Of a stretch of DNA of 64,000 bases, positions 1-10,036 are shown piece by piece. Each line of letters begins with the position of its first letter. Within the stretch, counting starts at the first letter, position 1. The notes under the pieces were generated by a model. It was not told the DNA's origin, did no database searches, and saw only the letters and a program-made list of their open reading frames with translations. The position numbers and the translations under genes were made by a program. The DNA comes from Methanobrevibacter sp. YE315 (GTDB lineage: Archaea > Methanobacteriota > Methanobacteria > Methanobacteriales > Methanobacteriaceae): NCBI RefSeq assembly GCF_001548675.1, contig NZ_CP010834.1:372001-436000 (forward strand), given 5' to 3'.

Positions 1-654
1 CAGAAAGGATTGTAACTGTATTGAACTTGAATAATCTGATTTAATTGTTTGTCCAATATTTTTTTATTTTTTTAAATTTTTATCTGTTTAATTTATTTTT
101 ATTGTTCAATAGCATATTTTACAAAATTTTTCCTAGAGGGCTGCTTTTTTTGAAATTCTTTTTCAGTAAGATTATGCTGATTTAAAATTTTTTTAATTTT
201 TTTTAGAAATTTACAATTATTTTTAATAATAATTAATTATTCTAAATATTATTTAATTATACTTTAAATTCAAATTTTATAAATTTTAAATAAATTTATT
301 ATTTTTTATATATATTTGCTTATTTTTTAGACTATTTTTTATATAAAAATTCAAAATAAATCAATATATTTATATGTAATGCACATATAATTTGATATAT
401 GAATGTTTAATATATTCAAATTTCTTAATATGCTCTGATAAATGTAAAAGGAGCAGTGGGGGAGAATTATTGAGTGATTTTTCATCAAGAGTTTTCCATG
501 CCGGAAATCTTTTTTTTTAAATGCGGGGCATATTATTTAAGAAGGATGAAAATGAAAATTGGAAAAATCTTATTAATTGTTCTATTGGTTTTCATTTCAT
601 TTTTTCCTACTCTAAATGATGCAATGGTGTAACCAAAACTTTCAGGTGATTTGA
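1..654. other. AT-rich gene-free leader region
   Basis: No convincing long coding region is present. The stretch is very AT-rich up to about 430, with a short inverted repeat ATATGT/ACATAT near 376-390. A G-rich patch starts near 450 and leads into a weak stem (TTTCC/GGAAA) followed by nine T residues near 512-520, which could be the end of a short RNA. Short overlapping reading frames follow (see 546-632). The UbiB-like gene begins at 655 with a good ribosome binding site, so the region probably also contains its promoter. Confidence 0.4.
546..632 (+). CDS. possible 28-residue hydrophobic peptide
   Basis: A short frame encodes a peptide starting MKMKIGKILLIVLLVF, that is, a basic start followed by a hydrophobic stretch of membrane-helix or signal-peptide type. 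The start may instead be the second ATG at 552, which sits behind GAAGGATG. It ends about 20 bases before the UbiB-like gene. A second overlapping frame (521-619) is equally open, so coding is uncertain. This could be a small membrane peptide or a chance ORF. Confidence 0.2.
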   Translation: MKMKIGKILLIVLLVFISFFPTLNDAMV

Positions 655-2271
655 ATGGATAAGGAAACTAAAAAGCGTATACGTGAAATAACTGCTGCAA
701 TGCGAAAATATGGTTTTGGTAAATTATTGAGTAAAACCATTAAGGATAAGATTCTTCCTTCAAAAGAGGATGAATACGATATTTTATTGGACCCTGATCT
801 TCCGGTAAATCTAAGGATGATGTTTCAGGAATTGGGGACCAGTTTCATTAAATTAGGCCAGCTGTTAAGTACCAGGCCGGATATGGTTGGAGAAGCGATT
901 GCAACAGAATTTGAAAAACTGCAGGACGACAATCCTCCAATCTCCTATGAGGAAGTCAAAAGAATAGTCGAAAGTGAACTTAACGGAAATATCGAGGATT
1001 TGTTTGCCGAATTTTCAGAGGAAAGTCTTGCAACAGCATCAATAGCTCAGGTTCATGAGGCCAGATTATTATCCGGTGAGAGGGTGGCCGTTAAAGTTCA
1101 AAAGGAGGGCATTACCGATACGCTTGAACAGGATATAGCCATCATGAAACACCTCACATCCCAAATTCATAAGTATAATGAGGACTTTAGGAAATTCAAT
1201 CTGCCGGGAATGATTGATGAATTTGACTATTCCATGCATATAGAAATCGATTTTACTAATGAACTGATTAATATGAAGCATGTGGAGGCGAATTTCGCTG
1301 ATGATGATACAATCCATATCCCAATTGGCTATTCAGATTATTCCACACCAAAAGTTCTTACAATGGAGTTTATTGACGGCACTAAAATGCAGGATGTATA
1401 CGAAAGCGACAGCGAAGAGTTCGACAAGCCACTTCTTGCCAAACGGACTATCGATTCCTTCATGAAACAGGTCCTGATTGATGGGGTTTTCCATGCTGAT
1501 CCTCATGCTGGAAATATAATAGTTTTGGATGATAATGTCTTATGCTATATTGATTGGGGGTCAATCGGACTTCTGGATGACGATTTTAGAAAAAACCTTT
1601 GCGACATGCTGATGCTTCTCGCCGACCAAGATGTCAATGGCGTGATTAACCAGTTCATTTACATGGGCGTGCTGAGGTATGACATGGACACCACTCCTTT
1701 AAAGCGTGACCTCAGGGATCTGTTCTTCCGATATTTTGCAGAGGGTTCCACAGGGTTGAATGATGCATTAGGCAAATTGCTTGACCTTATGCAGGATTAT
1801 GGTGTTGTTCTTCCTAACGAATTCGTTTCAATGGCTAGGGGAATTTCAATGATTGAATCCGTTGCCACTACACTGGACCCGGATATTGATATTATGGCTT
1901 CCATCGAACCGATAGCCAGAGAGGCAATGGAAGAAAGGATGGACCTCAAGAAAACCGTCACAGACAATAAGGGCAGTCTGCTTTACTATAAGAACATGCT
2001 CAAATCTTTCCCACCGCTTCTGGCAAATGCCATTCATAAAATGAATGATGGGGAAATGAAACTCAGGTTTGAAATCGACAGGATGGATCGTATTGTCAGT
2101 AAGTTTTCATTAGTGGTGATAATTGCCGCACTCTTGTTGAGCTCTTCAATTGTAATGACAATTAATAGGGGGCCGATGTTGTTTGACATGCCTGCGATTG
2201 CTGTTTTAGGCTATGTGGCAACATTTATTTTAGGAGTTATAGGTATTTTGAATTATTTATATGAAAGGTGA
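655..2271 (+). CDS. ABC1/UbiB/AarF-family atypical kinase
   Basis: This 538-residue protein belongs to the ABC1/AarF/UbiB family of atypical protein-kinase-like ATPases. The family KxGQ motif is at residues 66-69 (KLGQ). The Ala-rich nucleotide loop region reads ASIAQVHEA, the ATP-binding lysine lies in VAVKVQ, the catalytic-loop analogue is HADPHAGNI, and the metal-binding Asp is in YIDWG. Two hydrophobic helices near the C-terminus should anchor it in the membrane. Bacterial and mitochondrial relatives support quinone synthesis. Methanobacteriales lack ubiquinone, so the substrate here is unknown and may be another isoprenoid lipid. The ATG at 655 follows AGGTGAT. It is convergent with the DUF3781 gene. 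Confidence 0.85.
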   Translation: MDKETKKRIREITAAMRKYGFGKLLSKTIKDKILPSKEDEYDILLDPDLPVNLRMMFQELGTSFIKLGQLLSTRPDMVGEAIATEFEKLQDDNPPISYEEVKRIVESELNGNIEDLFAEFSEESLATASIAQVHEARLLSGERVAVKVQKEGITDTLEQDIAIMKHLTSQIHKYNEDFRKFNLPGMIDEFDYSMHIEIDFTNELINMKHVEANFADDDTIHIPIGYSDYSTPKVLTMEFIDGTKMQDVYESDSEEFDKPLLAKRTIDSFMKQVLIDGVFHADPHAGNIIVLDDNVLCYIDWGSIGLLDDDFRKNLCDMLMLLADQDVNGVINQFIYMGVLRYDMDTTPLKRDLRDLFFRYFAEGSTGLNDALGKLLDLMQDYGVVLPNEFVSMARGISMIESVATTLDPDIDIMASIEPIAREAMEERMDLKKTVTDNKGSLLYYKNMLKSFPPLLANAIHKMNDGEMKLRFEIDRMDRIVSKFSLVVIIAALLLSSSIVMTINRGPMLFDMPAIAVLGYVATFILGVIGILNYLYER

Positions 2272-2290
2272 AGATTCTTCTCCTTTCTGA

Positions 2291-2527
2291 TTATTTATGA
2301 GCAGTAATAATTGTAAAACTGCTGGAATTGATGGTTATTATGCAGTCGTCGACTTCGACATAGTAATTTTTGCCTTCTTTTTTAACTGTTGAATTGTCCT
2401 GTTTAAGCTTTGAGATGCAATAGCCGACAGGTTCCTCATCAATTCCCAAGTTTTTCTTTATTCTTCCGACACCCATTTCAGTGGTATGGATCTTATCAAT
2501 ATTTTCCAAAAGTATTTCCTTATGCAT
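2291..2527 (-). CDS. DUF3781-family small protein
   Basis: This 78-residue protein matches my memory of the DUF3781 family. The N-terminal part (LLENIDKIHTTEMGVGRIKKNLGI) is helical, and the C-terminal part is a short beta region ending in SSSFTIITAHK. Its function is unknown. The start ATG is preceded by GAGGTG. It lies on the opposite strand between the UbiB-like gene and the ABC permease, as a single-gene unit. There is no signal peptide or membrane segment. Confidence 0.7.
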   Translation of the reverse strand: MHKEILLENIDKIHTTEMGVGRIKKNLGIDEEPVGYCISKLKQDNSTVKKEGKNYYVEVDDCIITINSSSFTIITAHK

Positions 2528-2601
2528 TTCAACACCTCATTTTCGCATCTTGGTTAACACTACAATTACTTATTTATATATTACAACTCCAATTAATAAC
2601 T

Positions 2602-3711
<1,110 letters not shown>

Positions 3712-3720
3712 GGTGATAAC

Positions 3721-4419
3721 ATGAATGCAGTAGAAATCAAAGAGTTATATAAAAGCTATGAAGATGGAAAAATCAAGGCATTGAACGGTATCAACCTCAC
3801 CATTGAAGACGGGGAGTTCGTTTCAATCATAGGGCCTTCAGGTTCCGGAAAATCAACATTGTTGAACATGCTCGGTGCATTGGACATTCCCGATTCCGGA
3901 AGCATCAGCGTTGCAGGCCATGACTTGAGGACATCCAAAAAGCTGAATGAGTTCAGGGCAGAGAGTATAGGGTTCATTTTCCAGCTGCATAACCTGATTC
4001 CGAACATTTCAGTTCGTGAGAATGTTGAGATTCCGATGTACACTCAGGGATTGTCTTCAGGCGAGATGAAGACTCGTGCATTGAAGCTATTGGATGATGT
4101 TGGCCTTAAGGACAAGGCAGATATCCTGCCGTCAAAATTATCTGGTGGTGAACGTCAGAGGGTAGCCATTGCCCGAGCGCTGGCAAACGAACCGTCAATA
4201 ATATTGGCAGATGAACCCACAGGATCACTGGATTCAAAGACAAGTAGCAAAATCCTTAAGCAGTTAATCGATTTGCATGAAGATAAAAATGTAACTCTGA
4301 TAATTGTAACTCATGATATGGATGTGGCCAAACTTGCAGACAGAGTTATCGAAGTTTTGGACGGTGAGATAATATCTGCCGGTGATGACTCATTGATAAA
4401 CAGTAAAATTGATGTTTAG
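3721..4419 (+). CDS. MacB/LolD-type ABC transporter ATPase
   Basis: This 232-residue nucleotide-binding subunit has Walker A GPSGSGKST at residues 38-46, the signature LSGGERQRVAIARAL, and Walker B followed by DEPTGSLDSKT, which is characteristic of the MacB/LolD export subfamily. It starts 9 bases after the permease with a GAGGTGATAAC ribosome binding site, so the two are co-expressed and form one transporter. A hairpin and T-run terminator follow the stop. Confidence 0.92.
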   Translation: MNAVEIKELYKSYEDGKIKALNGINLTIEDGEFVSIIGPSGSGKSTLLNMLGALDIPDSGSISVAGHDLRTSKKLNEFRAESIGFIFQLHNLIPNISVRENVEIPMYTQGLSSGEMKTRALKLLDDVGLKDKADILPSKLSGGERQRVAIARALANEPSIILADEPTGSLDSKTSSKILKQLIDLHEDKNVTLIIVTHDMDVAKLADRVIEVLDGEIISAGDDSLINSKIDV

Positions 4420-4459
4420 CTTATTTTGATAAAATAAGTTATTTTTTCTCTTTTTTTTA
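4420..4459 (+). terminator. terminator of the ABC transporter operon
   Basis: An 8-bp stem CTTATTTT/AAAATAAG with a 3-nt loop is followed directly by a T-rich tract of about 20 bases. It begins at the stop codon of the ATPase gene. Confidence 0.7.
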
Positions 4460-4608
4460 AATTATTTTTTTACTTCAAAATTGATTTCAATTTGTAATAT
4501 TGCAATTTCTTTGTAGAATTGCCTTAATTTATTACAAAAACCTTATTTATTCCTTTATTCAATTTAATAATTAATTATATATTTTTAAATTAAAAATGAG
4601 GGATAAAT

Positions 4609-5628
4609 ATGGAAAAAAAGAATCAAATACAAAAAACTTTGTTGTATGTTAGTGATGAAGGGGAAGTGTCAATGGATGTTATCGTCGATTATGAAAACGA
4701 GACATTCTGGGCAACTCAAAAGACTATGGCGGAATTGTTTGATGTTAATGTTCCGGCAATAAGTAAACATCTGAAAAATATTTTTGAGGAGGGGGAATTA
4801 ATAAAAAATTCAGTTATTTCCAATTTGGAAACAACTGCATCAGATGGAAAACAATATTAAACAAACTTCTACAATTTAGATGCTATCATATCTGTAGGAT
4901 ACAGAGTCAACTCTAAAAATGCAACATGCTTCAGAATATGGGCTACTCAGCAATTAAAAGAATTAATAATTAAAGGATTTGTTTTAGATGATGAATTATT
5001 GAAAAATGGTTCAAGATTCGGTAGGGATTATTTTGACCAGTTGCTTGAACGAATCCGTGATATTAGGTCATCTGAAAGAAGATTCAATCAAAAAATCACT
5101 GATATTTATGCAACAAGCTTTGATTATAGAAAGGATGCTGAAGTAACACAGGAATTTTTTGCAACAGTTCAAAACAAGTTAATATATGCCGTCAGTGGAA
5201 AAACGGCTGCAGAAATAATTTCCGATAGAAGTGATAGTGAAAAAATCAACATGGGATTGACAAATTGGAGCAATCCAAATGGAAAAATCATATTGAGTGA
5301 TGTAGTAATTTCAAAGAATTATCTGAATGAACGTGAATTGAAACGTTTGAATAATTTGGTAGATGGTTTTTTAACTCTTGCCGAGTCAAGAGCGTATAAT
5401 GAAATACCAATGGCAATGAAAGATTGGAAAGAAGTATTGGATGCATATATCAATCTTAATCAATTGCCGATTTTAGTCGGTAAAGGTAAGATTTCATCTG
5501 ATGAGGCTCATAATATCGCAAAACAAGAATACGATAAATATAAAATTATTCAGGATAGGAATTATCAGTCTGATTTTGATGAGTTGATAATCGAAATAAA
5601 AAGACTGGAAGGAATGGAAAACAATTAG
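4609..5628 (+). pseudogene. RhuM-family virulence-type protein, interrupted by one in-frame stop
   Basis: The frame encodes a full-length RhuM-like protein (339 codons) except for one TAA at 4858-4860. The first 83 residues carry the family start (YENETFWATQKTMAELFDVNVPAISKHLKNIF), ending GKQY. The same frame continues after the stop with TNFYNLDAIISVGYRVNS, which is the family sequence expected next. The rest (to 5628) is intact. In relatives this position is a sense codon, so a single substitution such as CAA to TAA would explain it. TAA is not the pyrrolysine codon. A TTG at 4999 could start a shorter C-terminal product, but without the N-terminal domain. RhuM proteins are common in mobile or pathogenicity islands; their function is unclear. 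Confidence 0.85.
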
Positions 5629-5867
5629 ATGATTCCATGAATCATCCTTAATGCATCTAAAAGTCCGTGACTGTATTCGATGCAGCCGAATGCAGTCCTC
5701 ATATCTCCTTTTTCCAGGTAATATTTTGAATCGTTCCAATAATCAATAGCCCTGTCATACACTTCCTTTTCCTTTCCTTCAAAAGTGATGTCGGCTACCT
5801 GATTCAGGTTTCTTTCTAATTTTGCAATATCTTTTGCTATCTTTTCAGGACTTTCAAGTTCAGTCAT
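5625..5867 (-). CDS. DUF357 family protein
   Basis: This 80-residue all-helical protein fits the archaeal DUF357 family (ending YYLEKGDMRTAFGCIEYSHGLLDALRM). Its function is unknown. Its start overlaps the end of the archaetidylinositol phosphate synthase gene by 8 bases, so the two are translationally coupled. Its stop overlaps the end of the convergent RhuM remnant. Confidence 0.8.
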   Translation of the reverse strand: MTELESPEKIAKDIAKLERNLNQVADITFEGKEKEVYDRAIDYWNDSKYYLEKGDMRTAFGCIEYSHGLLDALRMIHGII

Positions 5868-6429
5868 TCAATTGCCTCCATACGTGAAATATTCTTTGAC
5901 CTACAGTAAAGTATGATAGAATCACTAAAATGTAAATAATGTAAGTGAAGTAGATATCTCCTGCGAAATATCCGATAATTGCTCCAATCATTAAGATAAT
6001 CATACGAACGGCACGTTCTGCAATTCCAACATTACATTCAACGCCTTGTGATTCAGCTCTTGCCCTTACATAGCTAACACAAATTGCGGAATGGATTGCT
6101 AAAATTCCGGTAAACCAGTCACAATAGCCTCCGAATATGATTCCGATATAGATTATCGCATCTGCAAACCTGTCCATGGTGGAGTCAAGAAATGCTCCGA
6201 ATTTTGATGTCTTATCATGATATCTGGCAACAGCGCCATCAACGACATCCAGAAATCCAGAAGCCAAAATGGCGATTGTTCCTAAAATCAATAGATGATT
6301 TGCAAATCCATAGGCTGCAAGAACCGCAACAAATGGTGAAATTACTGTAACGATGTTCGGATTGATGTTTAATCTACTAGCAATAGGGTTTAGTATTCTT
6401 GTTAATAATGGTCTTAGACTTTGAAGCAT
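5860..6429 (-). CDS. archaetidylinositol phosphate synthase (CDP-alcohol phosphatidyltransferase)
   Basis: This 189-residue integral membrane enzyme has the CDP-alcohol phosphatidyltransferase signature DGx2ARx8Gx3Dx3D, visible as DGAVAR...GAFLDSTMD around residues 64-86, within about six hydrophobic helices. In Methanobacteriales the enzyme joins CDP-archaeol with inositol 1-phosphate to give archaetidylinositol phosphate. The gene order with DUF357, Sua5 and RadB matches what I recall from Methanothermobacter, which supports this substrate over serine or glycerol. It is divergent from sua5 across a short promoter region. Confidence 0.82.
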   Translation of the reverse strand: MLQSLRPLLTRILNPIASRLNINPNIVTVISPFVAVLAAYGFANHLLILGTIAILASGFLDVVDGAVARYHDKTSKFGAFLDSTMDRFADAIIYIGIIFGGYCDWFTGILAIHSAICVSYVRARAESQGVECNVGIAERAVRMIILMIGAIIGYFAGDIYFTYIIYILVILSYFTVGQRIFHVWRQLND

Positions 6430-6477
6430 AATTTATATATAAATATTTTATCTAATATAATTGTTAGGTAAGTAAAA
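6430..6477. promoter_or_regulatory. divergent promoter region, lipid synthase / Sua5
   Basis: The 48 bases between the two start codons contain TATA-like sequence (TTTATATATAAATATTTTAT), so two archaeal promoters must overlap here. The plus-strand gene has little room for a leader. Confidence 0.45.
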
Positions 6478-7059
6478 ATGAAGATAATTAAAACAAGTAT
6501 TGATTCTGTGGATGAAAACATAATTAATGAAGCTATAAATGTTTTGGCTGATGGGGGAATTGTCTTATACCCGACTGATACTGTTTATGGTTTAGGGGCT
6601 AATATTTTTGATAATAAGGCCGTCCGCAGAGTTTTTGAAATTAAAAAGAGAAGTTTGTTAAAACCTTTATCAATACTTGTTTCGGATATAGATTCAATTG
6701 ATCTGGTGGCAAAGGTTTCTCTTGGTCAAAAAGAAATTTTAAAAAGTTATCTTCCAGGCCCTTACACATTTATTTTAGAAAAGGATGTTATTGTTCCACG
6801 CGTTGTTACAAGCGGTTCAACTTTTGTTGGAGTTAGAGTTCCGGATAATGAGCTGGCCTGCAGGCTGGCTAGCATATTTCCGATTACAACTACCAGTGCG
6901 AATATTTCCGATGATGAAATTTTAAACACTCCTGATGAGATTTTAGATCAGTTGGGCAGTGGTGTTGATTTGGTAATTGATGTCGGTGAGTTAAATTACA
7001 ATCATCCGTCAAAAATCATTGATTTATCTAGAAAAAATCCAAAAATAATAAGAAAATAG
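6478..7059 (+). CDS. L-threonylcarbamoyladenylate synthase (Sua5/YrdC)
   Basis: This 193-residue protein has the YrdC fold with the family stretches GGIVLYPTDTVYGLGANIFD near the N-terminus and KPLSILVSD, PGPYTFIL and TTSANIS later. It makes threonylcarbamoyl-AMP from threonine, bicarbonate and ATP, for the t6A modification of tRNAs that read ANN codons. It lacks the extra C-terminal Sua5 domain, so it is of the short YrdC type. It is followed by a bidirectional hairpin shared with the convergent surface-protein gene. Confidence 0.9.
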   Translation: MKIIKTSIDSVDENIINEAINVLADGGIVLYPTDTVYGLGANIFDNKAVRRVFEIKKRSLLKPLSILVSDIDSIDLVAKVSLGQKEILKSYLPGPYTFILEKDVIVPRVVTSGSTFVGVRVPDNELACRLASIFPITTTSANISDDEILNTPDEILDQLGSGVDLVIDVGELNYNHPSKIIDLSRKNPKIIRK

Positions 7060-7084
7060 AAAAAGATTATGAATTATCTTTTTC
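7059..7084. terminator. bidirectional terminator between convergent genes
   Basis: A 9-bp perfect inverted repeat GAAAAAGAT/ATCTTTTTC with an 8-nt loop provides a T-run on both strands. It overlaps the last codons of the surface-protein gene. Confidence 0.5.
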
Positions 7085-8024
7085 CATGCATAATATAAAT
7101 TGCGCTTATCACAATCACTACAATAACAATTAGGATTAATATGGAATTTCCAGCTCTTTTAAACACAATATCTTGAAGATTTTCATTTTTAGGTGTTTCT
7201 TTTGTTTTGTAGATGATTGTGTTATTTTTATATGTTACAGTAGTGTTATTTCCATTAAGATTAAATGTGGCTGTTTTATTTAGTTTATTGAGAACTACTC
7301 CTGTCTTGTTAATATTTTCAGTTTTGTTTATTGTTGTGTTATTGGTGTCATTAACATCGGATGTATTTGTTGAAGTATTATTGGTTACATTTGTGTTATT
7401 GGTTCCATTAACATCGGATGCGTTTGTTGATGTGTTATTGGTTTCATTAACGTCAGAGGCATTTGTTTGTGTCTCATTGGTACCGTTAGTTATTTCCTTA
7501 AATGTCACGGAGTATGCTAAACAGTCAGATGTACTTCCTGTTTCTGATTCCAAGTGTTCAAATTTAAATGTGGCTTCTATTGAATCATCAAGCTCAACAA
7601 TAGCCTCATCACCGATAACCTCTTTTGAATCAAAAATAGTATTAATTACTTTATTATCACTTTTTTCATAAGATCTGTCAGCGAGATTTTCTATAATTTT
7701 TCCGAGTTCATTTTCACAGCCTTGTTTGTAAGCTTCGATGATGGCTAATTTGACATAATTTTCTGTTCCTGCTCCGTTGGTTTTTTCCCGGATGAATCCG
7801 TCATTAGTAGTTATAGTTCCTTTTGTCAAATCCAGTGGAAATCCAGTAAAACCGTCATTAAATTCAATTCCATTGCTTGTAATTGAAACTGGAACAACAT
7901 AATTGGACATGTTTATAGTTCCATTGTTTACAGTTTCATTTGTATTATTGTCGGCTGAAACAATAGTTAAACAACTAACACAAAATAATAGAACTATTAG
8001 AGTTACAATTATTCTTTTGTTCAT
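7074..8024 (-). CDS. secreted, membrane-anchored Asn/Thr-rich surface protein
   Basis: This 316-residue protein has a signal peptide (basic MNKR then a hydrophobic core, residues 1-24). A globular N-terminal domain of about 150 residues follows. Next is a low-complexity segment of NxT-rich repeats (units like SDVNGTNNT, roughly residues 180-240) with many N-glycosylation sequons. A single C-terminal membrane helix precedes the short basic tail HGKR. It is therefore probably tethered to the membrane with its repeats crossing the pseudomurein wall. The start is preceded by AAGGAG. The DNA repeats at 7320-7480 could change number by slippage. The specific role is unknown. Confidence 0.7.
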   Translation of the reverse strand: MNKRIIVTLIVLLFCVSCLTIVSADNNTNETVNNGTINMSNYVVPVSITSNGIEFNDGFTGFPLDLTKGTITTNDGFIREKTNGAGTENYVKLAIIEAYKQGCENELGKIIENLADRSYEKSDNKVINTIFDSKEVIGDEAIVELDDSIEATFKFEHLESETGSTSDCLAYSVTFKEITNGTNETQTNASDVNETNNTSTNASDVNGTNNTNVTNNTSTNTSDVNDTNNTTINKTENINKTGVVLNKLNKTATFNLNGNNTTVTYKNNTIIYKTKETPKNENLQDIVFKRAGNSILILIVIVVIVISAIYIMHGKR

Positions 8025-8100
8025 ATTTTAAAACTCCTTGATAAATTGATGTGACTTTCTATTGTTAAATTATATATTTTATAAAAATAAATATTTATCT

Positions 8101-8805
8101 ATGAAAGTATTGGCTAATTTTGAGGACAATCATAAGATTCCATCAAATTCTTCACTTGATGCTATTTTGGGTGGGGGCTTTGAGAAAGGCACTATAACCC
8201 AGATTTTCGGACCGCCTAGTTCCGGAAAAAGCAATATCGCATTAACATTAGGCGTAAATGTTGCTAAAAATAATAAAAAAGTAATTTATATGGATACCGA
8301 AGGCGGAATCTCTATAGATAGAATAAAACAAATTGCAGGTCCGGAATTTTCCAACGTGGCTAATAATATCATTGTTTTTGAACCAACAAGCTTTCAAGAA
8401 CAAAATGACATGCTAAAATCAATCGATATCTGGCTTAGAAAAAACCATAGGGATGTGGACTTGATTGTTGTTGACTCTGCTGTTGCATTGTATAGGGTGG
8501 ATGATATGAAATCATCAAGATTAAATAAGGAATTGGGTAAGCAGATGGGTCTTTTATCAAAAGTTGCAAGGCAATATGATATTGCGGTAATATTAACAAA
8601 TCAGATTTACAGCGCTATTGATGATGAAGGAAACAGTGACGTTAAAGCTGTAGGGGGAACTATCTTACAATACTGGAGTAAAATCATTATCCAACTTGAA
8701 AGGGGTGATGAAATCAATCAGAGGATTGCTACCTTAAAACGTCACAGAAGTATTGCTGAGGGAAAACAAGCCGTTTTTTCAATTACTTCAAGAGGAATTG
8801 TTTAG
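8101..8805 (+). CDS. radB: DNA repair and recombination protein RadB
   Basis: This 234-residue RecA-family ATPase has Walker A GPPSSGKS and Walker B LIVVDSAVALYR. It lacks the N-terminal DNA-binding domain of RadA, which is the hallmark of euryarchaeal RadB. I chose the ATG at 8101 rather than an upstream in-frame codon at 8062, because the product then has the normal RadB length. RadB modulates RadA-mediated strand exchange and interacts with Hjc and PolD in related archaea. Confidence 0.92.
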   Translation: MKVLANFEDNHKIPSNSSLDAILGGGFEKGTITQIFGPPSSGKSNIALTLGVNVAKNNKKVIYMDTEGGISIDRIKQIAGPEFSNVANNIIVFEPTSFQEQNDMLKSIDIWLRKNHRDVDLIVVDSAVALYRVDDMKSSRLNKELGKQMGLLSKVARQYDIAVILTNQIYSAIDDEGNSDVKAVGGTILQYWSKIIIQLERGDEINQRIATLKRHRSIAEGKQAVFSITSRGIV

Positions 8806-8863
8806 GTACTTTTATAAATAATTAAAAATATAATTAATTTTGGAATTGTTTTTGAGTGATATT

Positions 8864-10036
8864 ATGAGGGAAAAGGACTTTGATATAAAACACCCTAAAA
8901 AAAAGTTTAAAAAAACTGAACGGGTGCCGCCAATTGGTTATGATAATGCAAATGACTTTTTTGAAGATATGTATATGGATGAAGACATGATTTGGATGGG
9001 TCAAAATACCAACCATTTGCATGACGATACAATAGCTAATGCAATGATTGATGCTATTCATATGAATACATTCTGCAGATATCCTGCTCCTGAAGGATTT
9101 TCAGAGCTGAAACAATTAATTTTAGAAGATTTGGATTTGGAAGATTTTGAAGTTCTATTAACTTCCGGTGCAACCGAATCATTATATCTAGTCATGCAAG
9201 CTCTTTTAGAACCTGAAGATAATGTAATATTGTCCGATCCAGGATATTTCATCATTGGAGACTTTGCCAATAGATTTGCAGGCGAAGTCAGATATGTTCC
9301 TATTTATTACGAAGAAAACGATTATAAATTAACTCCTGATTTATTGCGTGAAAATATGGATGAAAATACCCGTATGGTCATTTTAATCGATCCATTAAAC
9401 CCATTAGGTTCCTCATACAATGAAGATGAATTAAAGGAATTTGCAGAAATTGCAATTGAAAATAATTTATACTTAATACATGATATAACTTACAAAGACT
9501 TTGCAAGAGAGCATTTCCTAGTGGAAAACTATGCTCCAGGCCAAACATTGACAATCTACAGCTTTTCAAAAATATACGGAATGGCAGGTCTAAGAATAGG
9601 TGGTGTAATATCCTCAAAACCAATTATCGATGCCATAAAAAATGCCGTTGTCAATGATTTGGGAGTAAACATCATCTCCCAATATGGTGCGATTGCAGGT
9701 CTCAAATCAAAAGACCAATGGTTTGAAAAGATGAGGGAAACCTGTTTTGAAAATCAAAGATTAATCAAGGAAATGGTTGATACAGTTGATGGAATCTTTT
9801 TACCGGTTTACCCATCTGATGCAAACATGATGGTAATTGATTTATACGAAACAGGCATCAATCCAAAAGAAATGTCAAATTATTTGATTAAAAAAGGACT
9901 TTTCACAAGAGAAGGGGAATATACTTCTGAAGAATTTGGAGACAGGTACTTGCGTATAAGTTTCTCAATTCCAACAGAGCAAATTAAGGTTTTCTGTGAA
10001 GAGTTCCCTAAAGCTGTGGAAGCTTTAAGAAAATGA
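8864..10036 (+). CDS. PLP-dependent class I/II aminotransferase
   Basis: This 390-residue fold-type I PLP enzyme has the cofactor lysine in SFSK, followed by IYGMAGLRIG. It also shows the family sequences LLTSGATESLYL, DPGY, DPLNPLGSSY and a C-terminal YLRISFS. The ATG at 8864 is preceded by GAGTGAT, so I prefer it to the TTG at 8840. The amino acid substrate cannot be assigned. It overlaps the next gene by 4 bases (ATGA), which couples it to an iron-sulfur protein and a DGC-domain protein, an unusual setting for an ordinary amino acid aminotransferase. Confidence 0.82.
   Translation: MREKDFDIKHPKKKFKKTERVPPIGYDNANDFFEDMYMDEDMIWMGQNTNHLHDDTIANAMIDAIHMNTFCRYPAPEGFSELKQLILEDLDLEDFEVLLTSGATESLYLVMQALLEPEDNVILSDPGYFIIGDFANRFAGEVRYVPIYYEENDYKLTPDLLRENMDENTRMVILIDPLNPLGSSYNEDELKEFAEIAIENNLYLIHDITYKDFAREHFLVENYAPGQTLTIYSFSKIYGMAGLRIGGVISSKPIIDAIKNAVVNDLGVNIISQYGAIAGLKSKDQWFEKMRETCFENQRLIKEMVDTVDGIFLPVYPSDANMMVIDLYETGINPKEMSNYLIKKGLFTREGEYTSEEFGDRYLRISFSIPTEQIKVFCEEFPKAVEALRK

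Noticed and set aside
521-619. 32-residue frame overlapping the small hydrophobic peptide
   Set aside because: It has no ribosome binding site or recognisable feature, and overlaps a better candidate.
4858-4860. Stop-codon read-through with a special amino acid in the RhuM gene
   Set aside because: The codon is TAA. Pyrrolysine uses TAG and selenocysteine uses TGA, and no recoding element is visible.
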